The position numbers and the translations under genes were made by a program. Of a stretch of 64,000 bases of DNA, positions 29,975 to 39,722 are shown piece after piece (position 1 is the first letter of the stretch; every line of letters begins with the position of its first letter). The notes beneath the pieces are model-generated. The model searched no databases. It saw only the letters and a list, made by a program, of their open reading frames with translations, and was not told the origin of the DNA. The DNA comes from Flavobacterium sp. LC2016-01 (GTDB lineage: Bacteria; Bacteroidota; Bacteroidia; Flavobacteriales; Flavobacteriaceae), in assembly GCF_009711135.1 (NCBI RefSeq), contig NZ_WMIC01000001.1, positions 682,001 through 746,000 of the forward strand, read 5' to 3'.

Positions 29975-30871
29975 TTTTCCTTGGTTTGTATGATTTTTGT
30001 TTTGGTCAAAATAAAAATCAATACGGCCTAAATTAATTCCATAACAGCCCACTTGGTTGACCAATACATTTTCACCGGCCTTATTTTTTACAATAGTTGG
30101 TTTGTCAAGAAAAGTATGTGTGTGTCCGCCAATAATCAAATCAATATCTTGCGTTAATTCGGCTAATTTCAAATCACAGATTTTTGTTGGTTCATCTTTA
30201 TAATTGTAACCAAGGTGCGACAAGCAGATAACCAAATCACATTTTTCTTCTTTCTTTAATAACTGAGTCATATCCTGAGCAATTTCTACAGGATCATTAT
30301 AAACAGTTTCCTTGTACATTTTTTTATCAACTAAACCGTCAAGCTCAATTCCTACACCAAAAACACCCACTTTAATTCCGTTTTTGTTGAAAATTTTATA
30401 AGGTTTTACAAGTCCGTTCATGACCGTATTTTTAAAGTCATAATTAGAATTGATAAATTCAAATTTTGCATGAGGCATTTGTGCATATAAGCCCTCAACA
30501 CCGTTATCAAAATCATGATTTCCAATAGTCGAAGCATCATATTTCATCATGCTCATCAGCTTAAATTCAAGTTCTCCTCCGTAATAATTAAAATAAGGAG
30601 TTCCCTGAAAAATATCTCCAGCATCTAACAAAAGCACATTTGGATTTTCCTGACGAATAGTCTCAATAAGTGCTGCACGTCGAGATACGCCACCTTTATT
30701 TGCATTACGAGGATCATCAGCAGGAAAAGGATCAATATGGCTGTGAACATCATTAGTATGCAAAATAGTCAAGTGCTTAATATCGTTAGTTTCAAAACTG
30801 CTTAACGACAAACCTAAACTTAATAGGGCAGTACTGGCAGCAGTTTTTTCGATAAATTCTCTTCTTTTCAT
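29960..30871 (-). CDS. Metallophosphatase, 5'-nucleotidase N-terminal-domain type, exported
   Basis: A 303-residue calcineurin-like phosphoesterase equal to the catalytic half of UshA-type 5'-nucleotidases. Metal-binding motifs are in order: LHTNDVHSH, DAGDIFQGTPYF, TIGNHDFDNG, and IIGGHTHTF near the end. The N-terminus (MKRREFIEKTAASTALLSLG) looks like a twin-arginine-type signal. The substrate-binding C-terminal domain is missing and is supplied by the separate gene just upstream (30923-31702). The pair probably forms a two-subunit periplasmic nucleotidase (inference). Confidence 0.92.
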
Positions 30872-30922
30872 GGGATATATTTTTTTGCGTAAACGCGGGT
30901 AATTTTATTTTTTCTTGAAATG

Positions 30923-31702
30923 TTATTCTTCAGTAATTCTGATATCTCTTGGTGCTGGAATTGTATCAACTTCTTTGAAATAATCAATCAATACATCTCG
31001 AAGTTTGTAGTTTAAATCAAATTTCTGAACACCTTTTGCAAAGAAACTCATGTTATCTCCGCCATTTGCCAAATAATCATTTGTTGCAACATAATAAACT
31101 TTGTTGATGTCAAAAGGTTTTCCTTGAATTAAAATATTTTTTGCAGTCTTATCCTGAGCAATTGTAAATGTCATTCCAGATAACGGCTGCGGTTTTTTCT
31201 CCTTAATAATATAAGCAGCAATATCAAGAATTTGCTGTCCTTTTAAGGCAATAACAACTAAGTTGTTTTCAAAAGGCATAATTTCAAAAGCGGTTCTGCT
31301 CGTTACATTTCCTTTTGGAAGAATAGCGCGGATCCCGCCATGATTTAAAAGACACAAATCGATTGTTTTGTTTTCGCGCTTTTTGAAAACTAAATTACCT
31401 CTTTGCACACAAACATCTGCCAATAGACATCCTATTGTTGTCTGCCATTTTCCGCTGCTTTTATCTAGAGTTTCAGGAGAATACGCTAAAATACTGTCTA
31501 AATCCTTATTAATATGATCGCGATAGGGTTTGATAAAGCTTTCAATTTCAGGAGTTTCTGCCCCTTTTTCAGTTATCGGAAGTTGTTTGCCTTCTATTTT
31601 AGTTAAATTGTAGTTTTTTGGACTGCAGGAATAAATAAAAAAAAGTGTTAAGAATATAACAAAAAGTTTTAAAAATCCGTTATACTTTTTTAGTTTTACC
31701 AT
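30923..31702 (-). CDS. 5'-nucleotidase C-terminal-domain lipoprotein
   Basis: A 259-residue protein carrying only the 5'-nucleotidase substrate-binding domain: TTIGCLLADV, LLNHGGIRAILPKGNVT, AFEIMPFENNLVVIALKG and YYVATNDYLANGGDNMSFF. A hydrophobic N-terminus ending in FIYSCS is a lipobox, so it is membrane-anchored. It is transcribed first, with the catalytic-domain gene following after 51 bases; compared with the fused enzyme, gene order is the reverse of domain order. Confidence 0.92.
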   Translation of the reverse strand: MVKLKKYNGFLKLFVIFLTLFFIYSCSPKNYNLTKIEGKQLPITEKGAETPEIESFIKPYRDHINKDLDSILAYSPETLDKSSGKWQTTIGCLLADVCVQRGNLVFKKRENKTIDLCLLNHGGIRAILPKGNVTSRTAFEIMPFENNLVVIALKGQQILDIAAYIIKEKKPQPLSGMTFTIAQDKTAKNILIQGKPFDINKVYYVATNDYLANGGDNMSFFAKGVQKFDLNYKLRDVLIDYFKEVDTIPAPRDIRITEE

Positions 31703-31749
31703 TTTAAATGCGACTTAAATAATTAATTTTGTAATCTGGTAAAAATACT

Positions 31750-32262
31750 ATGTTTTTAAATTATATAAAGGAATTATTTGTAAAAAAATCATTAAAAAAT
31801 AATCTGAAAATTGTCAAAAACGAAGTCTTTACTAGTAATGTACAAACAATTGGTTTATTGATAGATGAGAGTAAGTTTCGCCATTCTAAGGAATTGGTAA
31901 AAGAGCTTTCACTGCATGGAATTGATCCGAAAAACATAAAAATCGTTGCTTACAGAAGTAAATTAGAGAAGAAAAAAACGTACTCAAGGCCTACTTTCAG
32001 TAAAAAAGACATTAATTGGAAGGGAGATGTTACAGCAGATTTTCTAAATGATTTTACAGAAGAAGAATTTGATCTTTTGATTAGTTATTATAACATCGAA
32101 AAAGCAATTTTGATGATGATAACCAGTAAATCAAAAGCGAAGTTTAAAGTCGGATTTTCATCAGTAAATAAAAATTTAAACCGATGGATGATCGAGACGG
32201 AAATGGAAAACTATAAAGTATTTGTTTCCGAATTATTTAGGTATTTAAAAAGTTTAAAATAA
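31750..32262 (+). CDS. DUF6913 family protein
   Basis: A 170-residue soluble protein matching a family widespread in Flavobacteriaceae (DUF6913). It is basic at the N-terminus, has an alpha/beta pattern ([29 protein letters not shown]), and contains [10 protein letters not shown]. No catalytic motif is obvious and the function is unknown. It is divergent from the nucleotidase pair and ends 14 bases before dapA, so it is probably co-transcribed with dapA. Confidence 0.78.
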   Translation: MFLNYIKELFVKKSLKNNLKIVKNEVFTSNVQTIGLLIDESKFRHSKELVKELSLHGIDPKNIKIVAYRSKLEKKKTYSRPTFSKKDINWKGDVTADFLNDFTEEEFDLLISYYNIEKAILMMITSKSKAKFKVGFSSVNKNLNRWMIETEMENYKVFVSELFRYLKSLK

Positions 32263-32276
32263 ATTATAATAAAAAT

Positions 32277-33164
32277 ATGCAATCATTAATAGGAACTGGT
32301 GTTGCGCTTGTAACTCCATTTAAAAAAGATTTTTCAGTTGACATCGAGGCTTTACAACGAATTGTAAACTTCTCTATCGATGGAGGAGTTGAATATCTGG
32401 TTGTTATGGGAACAACAGCAGAAAATGCTACCCTTACATCAGAAGAAAAAGAGTTGGTTATAAAGACAGTAATCGACGTAAACAAAGGAAGATTGCCTCT
32501 AGTTCTTGGAGTGGGAGGGAATAACACTATGGAGATTGTCAAAGAATTAAAGACTAGAGATTTTTCAGCTTTCGAAGCTATACTTTCAGTCTCTCCTTAT
32601 TATAATAAACCAACTCAGGAAGGAATTTATCAGCATTTTAAAGCCATTGCTGAAGCTTCTCCAATTCCAGTAATTTTATATAATGTTCCAGGTAGAACTG
32701 CAAGTAATATGTTGCCTTCAACAGTAATTCGTCTGGCTAATGATTTTGAAAATGTTGTAGCAATAAAAGAAGCTGCGGGAGATATGGCTCAGGCCTTACA
32801 ATTGATTAAAAATGCACCAAAAGATTTCCTTGTAATTTCTGGAGATGATATGATTGCACTGCCAATTGTTTTAGCTGGCGGAGCAGGAGTAATTTCAGTT
32901 ATTGGACAAGGTTATCCGAAAGAATTCTCAGAAATGATTCGTTTAGGTTTGAACAGAAAAGTAAATGAGGCATTTAAAACACAATATTTCTTGGCAGATT
33001 GTATCGACATGATTTTCGAACAAGGAAATCCTGCGGGAATAAAACAAGTCTTTCAGGCCCTTGGAATTGCTGACAATACCGTGCGTTTACCGCTTGTAGC
33101 TGTTGATGAATCTTTGGCTTCAAGATTGAATGATTTTGTAAAAAGCAGTATCAAAGCAGAGTAA
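32277..33164 (+). CDS. dapA: 4-hydroxy-tetrahydrodipicolinate synthase
   Basis: Condenses pyruvate with aspartate semialdehyde in lysine and diaminopimelate synthesis. The 295 residues have standard length for the TIM-barrel family. Visible motifs: [27 protein letters not shown] with the tyrosine, [15 protein letters not shown], and the Schiff-base lysine in VAIKEAAGD. The ATG start gives the regular N-terminus ([10 protein letters not shown]). It lies directly downstream of the DUF6913 gene. Confidence 0.97.
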   Translation: MQSLIGTGVALVTPFKKDFSVDIEALQRIVNFSIDGGVEYLVVMGTTAENATLTSEEKELVIKTVIDVNKGRLPLVLGVGGNNTMEIVKELKTRDFSAFEAILSVSPYYNKPTQEGIYQHFKAIAEASPIPVILYNVPGRTASNMLPSTVIRLANDFENVVAIKEAAGDMAQALQLIKNAPKDFLVISGDDMIALPIVLAGGAGVISVIGQGYPKEFSEMIRLGLNRKVNEAFKTQYFLADCIDMIFEQGNPAGIKQVFQALGIADNTVRLPLVAVDESLASRLNDFVKSSIKAE

Positions 33165-33198
33165 GACTGTCACGATTTTATTATACAAAAAAAATATT

Positions 33199-33228
33199 TT
33201 GTAGTAGCTAAATTAATAACTAAATTTG
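33199..33228 (+). promoter_or_regulatory. Promoter of the bamD operon
   Basis: TTG (33199-33201), 19 bases, TAAATTTG (33221-33228): a near-perfect flavobacterial promoter. The transcript would begin with a small hairpin CACCG...CGGTG (33230-33245). Confidence 0.75.
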
Positions 33229-33295
33229 CCACCGGAACTTCGGTGTGATTTTGCTTTGGCATAATTGTCTAAGAAATCATAATAAAAGTAAGAAA

Positions 33296-34090
33296 ATGAA
33301 AAAAATAGTATCTCTATTAATTGTTGTTGTCCTTTTTTGTTCTTGTAGTGATTACCAAAAGGTATTAAAAAATGAAGATGTTGCAGCAAAATTTGAAATG
33401 GCAACAAAAATGTACGATGCAGGCAAATATTCAAAAGCGATTCGTCTTTTTGAGCAATTAGCGCCATCATATAGAGGTAAGCCTCAGGCTGAAAAGCTTT
33501 TTTATATGTTTTCACAATCTTACTATAAAACGCGTCAGTATTATTTAGCTGGTTACCAATTCGAAAGTTTTGTTTCAGGTTATCCGCGAAGTGAAAAAGT
33601 ACAGGAAGCAGCATTTTTAGGTGCATACAGTTATTCAAAATTAGCTCCTGTTTACAGTTTAGATCAGGCTGATACAGTAAAAGCTTTAGAGAAATTACAA
33701 GCATTTATTGATAATTATCCTAATTCTGAATACATTGCTCAGGCTAATGAAGCTGTTAAGGTTTTGAACGGAAAATTGGAGAAAAAAGCATACGAAAATG
33801 CTAAAGGTTATAATACAATTTCGGATTATAAATCAGCTTTAGTTGCATTTGATAATTTTATTGCTGATTTCCCTGGAACTCCATTTAAAGAAGATGCACT
33901 GTTTTATAAATATGATTCGGCATATAAATTGGCTATAAACAGTATTCCTCAAAAAATGGAAGAGCGTTTAAATGTTGCAAAAGTGGCTTATAACAACTTA
34001 ATTAAGTTTAAAAGCGATACAAAATACAAAAAAGAGGCAGACGAAATGAATGCCCGTGTTGAAACTGATTTACAAAAATATACTAAATAA
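33296..34090 (+). CDS. bamD: Outer membrane protein assembly factor BamD
   Basis: A lipoprotein of the BAM complex that inserts beta-barrel proteins. A GTG start at 33245 would add 17 atypical residues before the real signal; the ATG at 33296 gives a proper lipoprotein signal (MKKIVSLLIVVVLFCSCSD, lipobox before the second cysteine). The 264 residues contain TPR-like helices typical of BamD/ComL: AGKYSKAIRLFEQLAPSYRG, YYLAGYQFESFVSGYPRS and a C-terminal helical part. It heads the bamD-rpoZ-coaBC-DUF4835-recN series. The preceding promoter places the start site near 33235. Confidence 0.93.
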   Translation: MKKIVSLLIVVVLFCSCSDYQKVLKNEDVAAKFEMATKMYDAGKYSKAIRLFEQLAPSYRGKPQAEKLFYMFSQSYYKTRQYYLAGYQFESFVSGYPRSEKVQEAAFLGAYSYSKLAPVYSLDQADTVKALEKLQAFIDNYPNSEYIAQANEAVKVLNGKLEKKAYENAKGYNTISDYKSALVAFDNFIADFPGTPFKEDALFYKYDSAYKLAINSIPQKMEERLNVAKVAYNNLIKFKSDTKYKKEADEMNARVETDLQKYTK

Positions 34091-34099
34091 AAAAAAGTC

Positions 34100-34417
34100 A
34101 TGGATTTAAAAAAGACGAATGCTCCTGTAAATACAATAACATACAATAAAACTGTTATTGAAGAGCCAACAGGAAATGTGTATGAAGCAATTACCATTAT
34201 GGCTAAAAGAGCAAATCAGATTAATTCTGAAATCAAAAAAGAATTGACTGAGAAATTAGAAGAGTTTGCTACTTATAATGATAGTCTTGAAGAAGTTTTT
34301 GAAAATAAAGAACAAATTGAAGTTTCTAAATTTTACGAAAAATTACCAAAACCACACGCTTTAGCTGTTCAAGAATGGTTAGACGGTAAAACGTACCACA
34401 GAGGTTCAAACAAATAA
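34100..34417 (+). CDS. rpoZ: DNA-directed RNA polymerase subunit omega
   Basis: A 105-residue Rpb6/omega-type subunit that wraps the beta' C-terminus and helps assembly. The family part is TGNVYEAITIMAKRANQINSEIKKELTEKLEEF, close to the conserved omega AxRaxQI pattern. It is 9 bases after bamD and 10 bases before coaBC, and this arrangement is regular in Flavobacteriia. Confidence 0.9.
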   Translation: MDLKKTNAPVNTITYNKTVIEEPTGNVYEAITIMAKRANQINSEIKKELTEKLEEFATYNDSLEEVFENKEQIEVSKFYEKLPKPHALAVQEWLDGKTYHRGSNK

Positions 34418-34427
34418 TATAGTATAA

Positions 34428-35639
34428 ATGTCAGTTTTAAACGGGAAAAAAATTTTACTGGGAGTTTCTGGTGGAATTGCAGCCTATAAAACAGCCTCAT
34501 TAGTACGACTTTTTATAAAAGCAGGTGCACATGTCCAAGTGATAATGACACCTGCTTCTAAGGATTTTGTAACGCCGCTTACGTTATCTACTTTGTCAAA
34601 AAATCCTGTACATTCCAGTTTCTTTAATGAAGATGATCAAGATGCTGTCTGGAACAACCATGTTGATCTGGCACTTTGGGCTGATTTAATGCTAATTGCT
34701 CCGGCAACTGCAAACACGTTGTCTAAAATGACAACAGGAAACTGCGATAATCTTTTAATTGCAACTTATTTATCGGCTAAATGTCCAGTCTATTTTGCTC
34801 CGGCGATGGATTTGGATATGTACAAACATCCTTCGACTTTATCAAGTTTTGCGGCTTTAAAACAGTTTGGAAACGTAATGATTCCTGCTGAAAATGGTGA
34901 GCTGGCAAGCGGTTTATCTGGTGAAGGCCGAATGGCTGAACCTGAAAACATAATCGCTTTTCTTGAAGCTGATTTAGAAAGCAAACTTCCATTAAAAGGA
35001 AAAAAAATACTTATTACTGCCGGACCAACATACGAAGCGATAGATCCTGTACGTTTTATTGGAAATCATTCCTCTGGAAAGATGGGTTTTGATATCGCAA
35101 ACGAAGCCGCAAAATTAGGTGCGCAAGTAATTTTAGTGGCCGGTCCAACACATTTTAAAGTTAAAAATAGTTTAATTGAAGTTGTAAATGTAGTTTCTGC
35201 GCAAGAAATGTATGATGCTTGTCATTTGTATTTTAATGATACTGATGTGGCTATTGCCGCCGCCGCCGTAGCAGATTATAAGCCTAAAGTTGTGGCACTG
35301 CAAAAAATTAAAAAAGCGGCCGAGGAGTTTTCAATTGAGCTTGAAAAAACAAAAGATATTTTAGCATCATTAGGAGCAATAAAAAAAGAACAGTTTTTAA
35401 TTGGTTTTGCTTTGGAAACTCAAAATGAAATTGAAAATGCGAAGCTGAAAATTCAGAAAAAAAACTTAGATTTGATAGTTCTTAATTCCTTGCAGGATGA
35501 AGGTGCAGGTTTTAAAAAAGAAACCAATAAAGTTACTTTTATTGATAAAGATTTTAAAATCGAACCTATGGAATTAAAATCAAAAGAGTCTGTTGCTGTT
35601 GATATTTTAAACAAAGTGATTTTGCATTTTGCAAAATAA
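34428..35639 (+). CDS. coaBC: Bifunctional phosphopantothenoylcysteine decarboxylase / phosphopantothenate-cysteine ligase
   Basis: Two steps of coenzyme A synthesis in one 403-residue protein. The N-terminal flavoprotein decarboxylase has GVSGGIAAYK, active-site H78 (NNHVDLALWADLMLIAPAT) and a substrate clamp ending SGEGRMAEPE. The C-terminal ligase starts near residue 185 (KKILITAGPTYEAIDPVRFIGNHSSGKMG). Compared with E. coli, the PAMN asparagine is Asp (PAMDLDMY, D128) and the ACG cysteine is Ser (ASGLSGEGRM, S161). I recall similar forms in other Bacteroidota, so this is probably a lineage variant rather than a defect. Confidence 0.95.
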   Translation: MSVLNGKKILLGVSGGIAAYKTASLVRLFIKAGAHVQVIMTPASKDFVTPLTLSTLSKNPVHSSFFNEDDQDAVWNNHVDLALWADLMLIAPATANTLSKMTTGNCDNLLIATYLSAKCPVYFAPAMDLDMYKHPSTLSSFAALKQFGNVMIPAENGELASGLSGEGRMAEPENIIAFLEADLESKLPLKGKKILITAGPTYEAIDPVRFIGNHSSGKMGFDIANEAAKLGAQVILVAGPTHFKVKNSLIEVVNVVSAQEMYDACHLYFNDTDVAIAAAAVADYKPKVVALQKIKKAAEEFSIELEKTKDILASLGAIKKEQFLIGFALETQNEIENAKLKIQKKNLDLIVLNSLQDEGAGFKKETNKVTFIDKDFKIEPMELKSKESVAVDILNKVILHFAK

Positions 35640-35705
35640 ATGCCTTTTCTTTGAGTTTAAGATAAAGTATCAATAACAATTTTACATCAACACAAATCTT
35701 TTTTT

Positions 35706-36590
35706 ATGAATAAAGCAGTTACAGTTTTAATGTTTTTAATTTTTAGCTTTACTCAGGCACAGCAGCTAAATTGTATCGTAACTATTAACACTGAAAGACT
35801 TCCAAATCCTAATCAGCAGGTTTTTAAAACGCTTCAGACTTCATTGTCAGAATTTGTGAATAAAACAGATTGGACTGGCTCAGTGCTGAAGCAGAATGAG
35901 CGTATAAACTGCTCGATGTATATTACATTGTCTTCAAACAATTCAGATCAGTTTACCGGAACTATTCAGGTACAGTCTTCACGATTGATTTTTAATTCTA
36001 CTTATTCTTCTCCTGTATTAAATTATAACGATAAAGATTGTAGTTTTAGATATACAGAATATGAACCGTTATTATTTAATCCAACCACTTTTGAGTCTAA
36101 TTTAGTTTCTATCGTTTCTTTTTATAGTTACTTGATTTTAGGGATGGATGCTGATACATTTCAATTAGGCGCCGGAAATCAATATCTTCAAACGGCTCAA
36201 AATATTGCAAATGTTGCCCAGCAAGGCGGTTTTAAAGGCTGGAGCCAGGCTGACGGAATTCAAAATCGTTATTATTTGATAACAGATATGATTTCACCAA
36301 TGTATAGTGATTTGCGTCAGGTTACATATATGTATCACTCAGGATTGGATACTATGAGTGAGGATCTAAAAGGGGCAAAAGAAAAAATCAAAGCTTCTTT
36401 AATGCTGATTGGAAAATTCAATAGTGTTAAACCAAATGCCTTTTTGACCAGAGTCTTTTTTGATGCAAAATCAGATGAAATTACTTCAATCTTTTCTGGT
36501 GGTCCGAGTATTACCGTTACAGATTTAACCGATGTTTTAAATAAAGTTTCGCCATTGAATAGTACAAAATGGTCGCAAATTAAGTTTTAG
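35706..36590 (+). CDS. DUF4835 family exported protein
   Basis: A 294-residue secreted protein with signal peptide (FSFTQAQQ) found in Bacteroidota between coaBC and recN. Typical text: LNCIVTINTERLPNPNQQVFKTLQ, DWTGSVLKQNERINCSMYI, and YEPLLFNPTTFESNLVSIVSFY. It likely resides in the periplasm. The function is unknown; conserved synteny with BamD and recN suggests an envelope role (inference). Confidence 0.88.
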   Translation: MNKAVTVLMFLIFSFTQAQQLNCIVTINTERLPNPNQQVFKTLQTSLSEFVNKTDWTGSVLKQNERINCSMYITLSSNNSDQFTGTIQVQSSRLIFNSTYSSPVLNYNDKDCSFRYTEYEPLLFNPTTFESNLVSIVSFYSYLILGMDADTFQLGAGNQYLQTAQNIANVAQQGGFKGWSQADGIQNRYYLITDMISPMYSDLRQVTYMYHSGLDTMSEDLKGAKEKIKASLMLIGKFNSVKPNAFLTRVFFDAKSDEITSIFSGGPSITVTDLTDVLNKVSPLNSTKWSQIKF

Positions 36591-36648
36591 TTGCTTTTTT
36601 AGTCTTACTTTTGCTTTCTCTCATTAACTTTTAGCTACAAATTATTTT

Positions 36649-38301
36649 ATGATTACTTCTCTGTCGATTAAAAACTATGCTTTGATTGAAAAGCTTTCTA
36701 TTGATTTTTCAAAAGGATTTTCAATAATTACAGGTGAAACGGGAGCAGGTAAATCGATTATCTTAGGTGCTTTGGGCTTGGTTTTAGGCAAAAGGGCCGA
36801 TTTGACTTCTTTAAAGAATAAAGAAGAAAAATGTATAATTGAAGCACAGTTTGAAATTTCAAAATACAATCTAAAAGAGTTTTTTGAAGCAAATGATTTA
36901 GATTATGAAGATGAAACCATCATCCGACGTGAAATTTTACCTTCAGGAAAATCCCGTGCTTTTATAAATGATAGTCCGGTAAATCTTCAGGAATTGCAAG
37001 ATTTAAGTCTGTTTTTAATTGATATTCATTCACAGCAGCAAACTCAGGAATTGTCAGATGAGAGTGTTCAGTTTAAAATAATTGATGCTATTGCAAATAA
37101 TGGAGAAGTTATTTTAGATTATCAAAAATTATTAAAAACATATAAATCAGATAAATCAAAACTTAATGCATTGCTGAAAAAGCAGAGTGATTCTGGAAAA
37201 GAACAGGAATACAATACTTTTTTATTGAATGAATTGGTTGCTGCTAAACTAAAATCTGGAGAACAAGCAGAACTTGAGGCTGATTTTGAGAAATTAAATA
37301 ATGTTGAGATCATAAAAGAATCAATTGATAAATCGTTAGTAATTGCTAATGAAGAGCAATTTGGTGTTTTGCATAATTTAAATGAAGTAAAAGCAACACT
37401 TCAGAAGATTGCTCCGTTTTCGACCGAATATCAAAATCTTTTTGAAAGAATTATAAGTTTGACGATTGAATTTGATGATGTTTCAAAAGAACTGCAAAAT
37501 TGCTCAGAGAAATTATTGAATGATCCTGCCCAATTAGAAATGATCAGTCAGAAATTGCAATTGATTTATAATCTTCAAAAGAAACATCAAGTATCTTCAG
37601 TTGAGGAATTAATTCAAATTGAAGCCGAATTGAGCAACACGGTTTTAGAATTAGGAAATATTGAAGAAGAGATAGCTTCATTATCAAAAATAATTGATCA
37701 GAAAGTAATTGAATTAGATGCTTTTTCTGAAACAATTCATCAAAATAGATCAAATGCAATTCCGGTTTTATCGAATAAACTGATTTCTATTTTAGAAACT
37801 TTAGGAATGCCGAATGTGCGTTTTAATATTGAACTCTTACCATCTGAAACCTATTTCTCAAATGGTAAAGACGAACTGCAGTTTTTATTTTCTGCAAACA
37901 AAGGAACCGACTTCGGGTTGCTTAAGAAAGTGGCGTCAGGTGGAGAAATGTCGCGTATTATGCTGGCTGTAAAAGCAATTTTGGCACAATATTCAAAACT
38001 TCCAACGTTAATTTTCGATGAAATTGACACAGGTGTTTCTGGAGAAATCGCTATTAGAATGGGCGAAATAATGAAAGAAATGAGTACATCGATGCAAATT
38101 TTTGCAATAACGCATTTACCTCAAATTGCGGCAAAAGGAGATTCTCATTTTAAAGTTTTCAAATCAACAGTTGATGATGACACACAATCAGAATTAAAGC
38201 TTTTGTCTCAGGACGAAAGAGTTATCGAAATTGCTCAAATGTTATCTGGTGCAGTTGTTTCTGATTCGGCTTTAAATCATGCTAAAGCCTTGTTGAACTA
38301 A
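36649..38301 (+). CDS. recN: DNA repair protein RecN
   Basis: An SMC-like ATPase acting in double-strand-break repair. The 550 residues show Walker A GETGAGKSIILGAL, the Q-loop region with INDSPVNLQELQ, two long coiled-coil stretches (about 150-370), the ABC signature KVASGGEMSRIMLA and Walker B TLIFDEIDTGVSGEIA, with the switch histidine in ITHLPQIAAKGDSHF. Length is usual. Probably the last gene of the bamD transcript or transcribed from the 58-base gap before it. Confidence 0.97.
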   Translation: MITSLSIKNYALIEKLSIDFSKGFSIITGETGAGKSIILGALGLVLGKRADLTSLKNKEEKCIIEAQFEISKYNLKEFFEANDLDYEDETIIRREILPSGKSRAFINDSPVNLQELQDLSLFLIDIHSQQQTQELSDESVQFKIIDAIANNGEVILDYQKLLKTYKSDKSKLNALLKKQSDSGKEQEYNTFLLNELVAAKLKSGEQAELEADFEKLNNVEIIKESIDKSLVIANEEQFGVLHNLNEVKATLQKIAPFSTEYQNLFERIISLTIEFDDVSKELQNCSEKLLNDPAQLEMISQKLQLIYNLQKKHQVSSVEELIQIEAELSNTVLELGNIEEEIASLSKIIDQKVIELDAFSETIHQNRSNAIPVLSNKLISILETLGMPNVRFNIELLPSETYFSNGKDELQFLFSANKGTDFGLLKKVASGGEMSRIMLAVKAILAQYSKLPTLIFDEIDTGVSGEIAIRMGEIMKEMSTSMQIFAITHLPQIAAKGDSHFKVFKSTVDDDTQSELKLLSQDERVIEIAQMLSGAVVSDSALNHAKALLN

Positions 38302-38319
38302 AGAAATACTTTATATTTG
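38290..38319 (+). promoter_or_regulatory. Promoter of fabV
   Basis: TTG (38290-38292), 19 bases, TATATTTG (38312-38319), overlapping the recN 3' end. The expected start site near 38325 leaves a leader of about 80 bases before fabV. Confidence 0.65.
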
Positions 38320-38406
38320 TCATCTAAAAACGAATTAAACAAAGGTAAATAAGTTAATCAATTGTCTTAACTGACGATTGCTATATTAACGAATAAACAA
38401 GAAAAT

Positions 38407-39597
38407 ATGATTATAGAACCTAGAATGAGAGGCTTTATTTGCTTGACAGCCCACCCAGCGGGAGCAGAGCAAAATGTTAAAAATCAAATAGAATATGTAA
38501 AATCAAAAGGATCAATTGCTGGTGCTAAAAAAGTATTGGTTATTGGAGCGTCAACAGGTTTCGGATTGGCTTCAAGAATTACAAGTGCTTTTGGATCTAA
38601 TGCATCAACGATTGGAGTATTTTTTGAAAAACCGCCAGTTGAAGGAAAAACGGCTTCACCAGGTTGGTATAATTCTGCAGCATTTGAAAAAGAAGCTCAT
38701 AAAGCAGGTCTATATGCAAAAAGTATCAATGGAGATGCTTTTTCAAACGAAATAAAAAGAGAAACGTTAGATTTAATCAAAGCTGATTTAGGACAAGTAG
38801 ATCTTATAATTTACAGTTTAGCTTCGCCAGTGCGTACAAACCCTAATACAGGTGTTACGCATCGTTCGGTTTTAAAACCAATTGGACAGACGTTTACAAA
38901 TAAAACAGTTGATTTTCATACAGGAAAAGTTTCTGAAGTTTCAATCGCTCCTGCAAATGAGGAAGATATTGAAAATACAGTTGCGGTTATGGGAGGTGAA
39001 GACTGGGCAATGTGGATTGATGCTTTAAAAGCTGAAAATTTATTAGCTGAGGGTGCAACTACAGTTGCATATTCTTACATCGGACCTTCATTGACTGAAG
39101 CGGTTTACCGTAAAGGTACTATCGGACGTGCAAAAGATCATTTAGAGGCTACTGCATTTACAATTACTGACAGCTTAGCATCTATTGGTGGAAAAGCTTA
39201 TGTTTCAGTAAATAAAGCGTTGGTAACTCAGGCAAGTTCTGCAATTCCGGTTATTCCATTGTATATTTCTCTTTTATATAAAATTATGAAAGAAGAAGGA
39301 ATTCATGAAGGATGTATTGAGCAGATTCAGCGTTTATTCCAAGACAGATTATATAACGGTTCTGAAGTTCCTGTTGATGAAAAAGGAAGAATCAGAATTG
39401 ATGACTGGGAAATGAGAGATGATGTTCAGGAAAAAGTGGCGAAACTTTGGTTAGAAGCTACAACTGAAACGTTGCCAGAAATTGGCGATTTAGCTGGATA
39501 CAGAAATGATTTCCTAAACTTATTCGGATTTGAATTTGCTGGAGTTGATTATCAGGCAGAGGCAAATGAAGTAGTTGATATTGAAAGTATCAAATAA
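38407..39597 (+). CDS. fabV: Enoyl-[acyl-carrier-protein] reductase FabV
   Basis: NADH-dependent trans-2-enoyl-ACP/CoA reductase, the last step of each fatty-acid elongation cycle. The 396 residues match the large FabV type of the SDR superfamily: opening RMRGFICLTAHPAGAEQNVKNQI, cofactor loop VIGASTGFGLASRI, then SLASPVRTNPNTG and YSYIGPSLTEAVYRKGTIGRAK containing the YX8K catalytic pair. FabV enzymes are naturally tolerant of triclosan. Own promoter upstream and a strong terminator downstream. Confidence 0.97.
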   Translation: MIIEPRMRGFICLTAHPAGAEQNVKNQIEYVKSKGSIAGAKKVLVIGASTGFGLASRITSAFGSNASTIGVFFEKPPVEGKTASPGWYNSAAFEKEAHKAGLYAKSINGDAFSNEIKRETLDLIKADLGQVDLIIYSLASPVRTNPNTGVTHRSVLKPIGQTFTNKTVDFHTGKVSEVSIAPANEEDIENTVAVMGGEDWAMWIDALKAENLLAEGATTVAYSYIGPSLTEAVYRKGTIGRAKDHLEATAFTITDSLASIGGKAYVSVNKALVTQASSAIPVIPLYISLLYKIMKEEGIHEGCIEQIQRLFQDRLYNGSEVPVDEKGRIRIDDWEMRDDVQEKVAKLWLEATTETLPEIGDLAGYRNDFLNLFGFEFAGVDYQAEANEVVDIESIK

Positions 39598-39621
39598 GGA
39601 TATTGAAAAATATAAAATGAA

Positions 39622-39651
39622 AACCATCAACCAAAAGTTGATGGTTTTTTT
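39622..39651 (+). terminator. Rho-independent terminator after fabV
   Basis: AACCATCAAC (39622-39631), loop CAAAA, GTTGATGGTT (39637-39646), followed by T run. Ten base pairs. Confidence 0.9.
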
Positions 39652-39671
39652 ATGAATATAGCCTATCTTTG
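39638..39671 (+). promoter_or_regulatory. Promoter of the glycosyltransferase-coaE-two-component series
   Basis: TTG (39638-39640, inside the terminator stem), 23 bases, TATCTTTG (39664-39671). The -7 element is an exact match to TAnnTTTG. Confidence 0.55.
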
Positions 39672-39722
39672 TTAAAATTTTGAAATTTAAAAAATTGCCA
39701 TTCTAATACCGCATATTCCATT

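Noticed and set aside
33245..33295. Upstream GTG start for bamD
   Set aside because: Would bury the lipoprotein signal behind 17 atypical residues; ATG at 33296 fits the lipobox.
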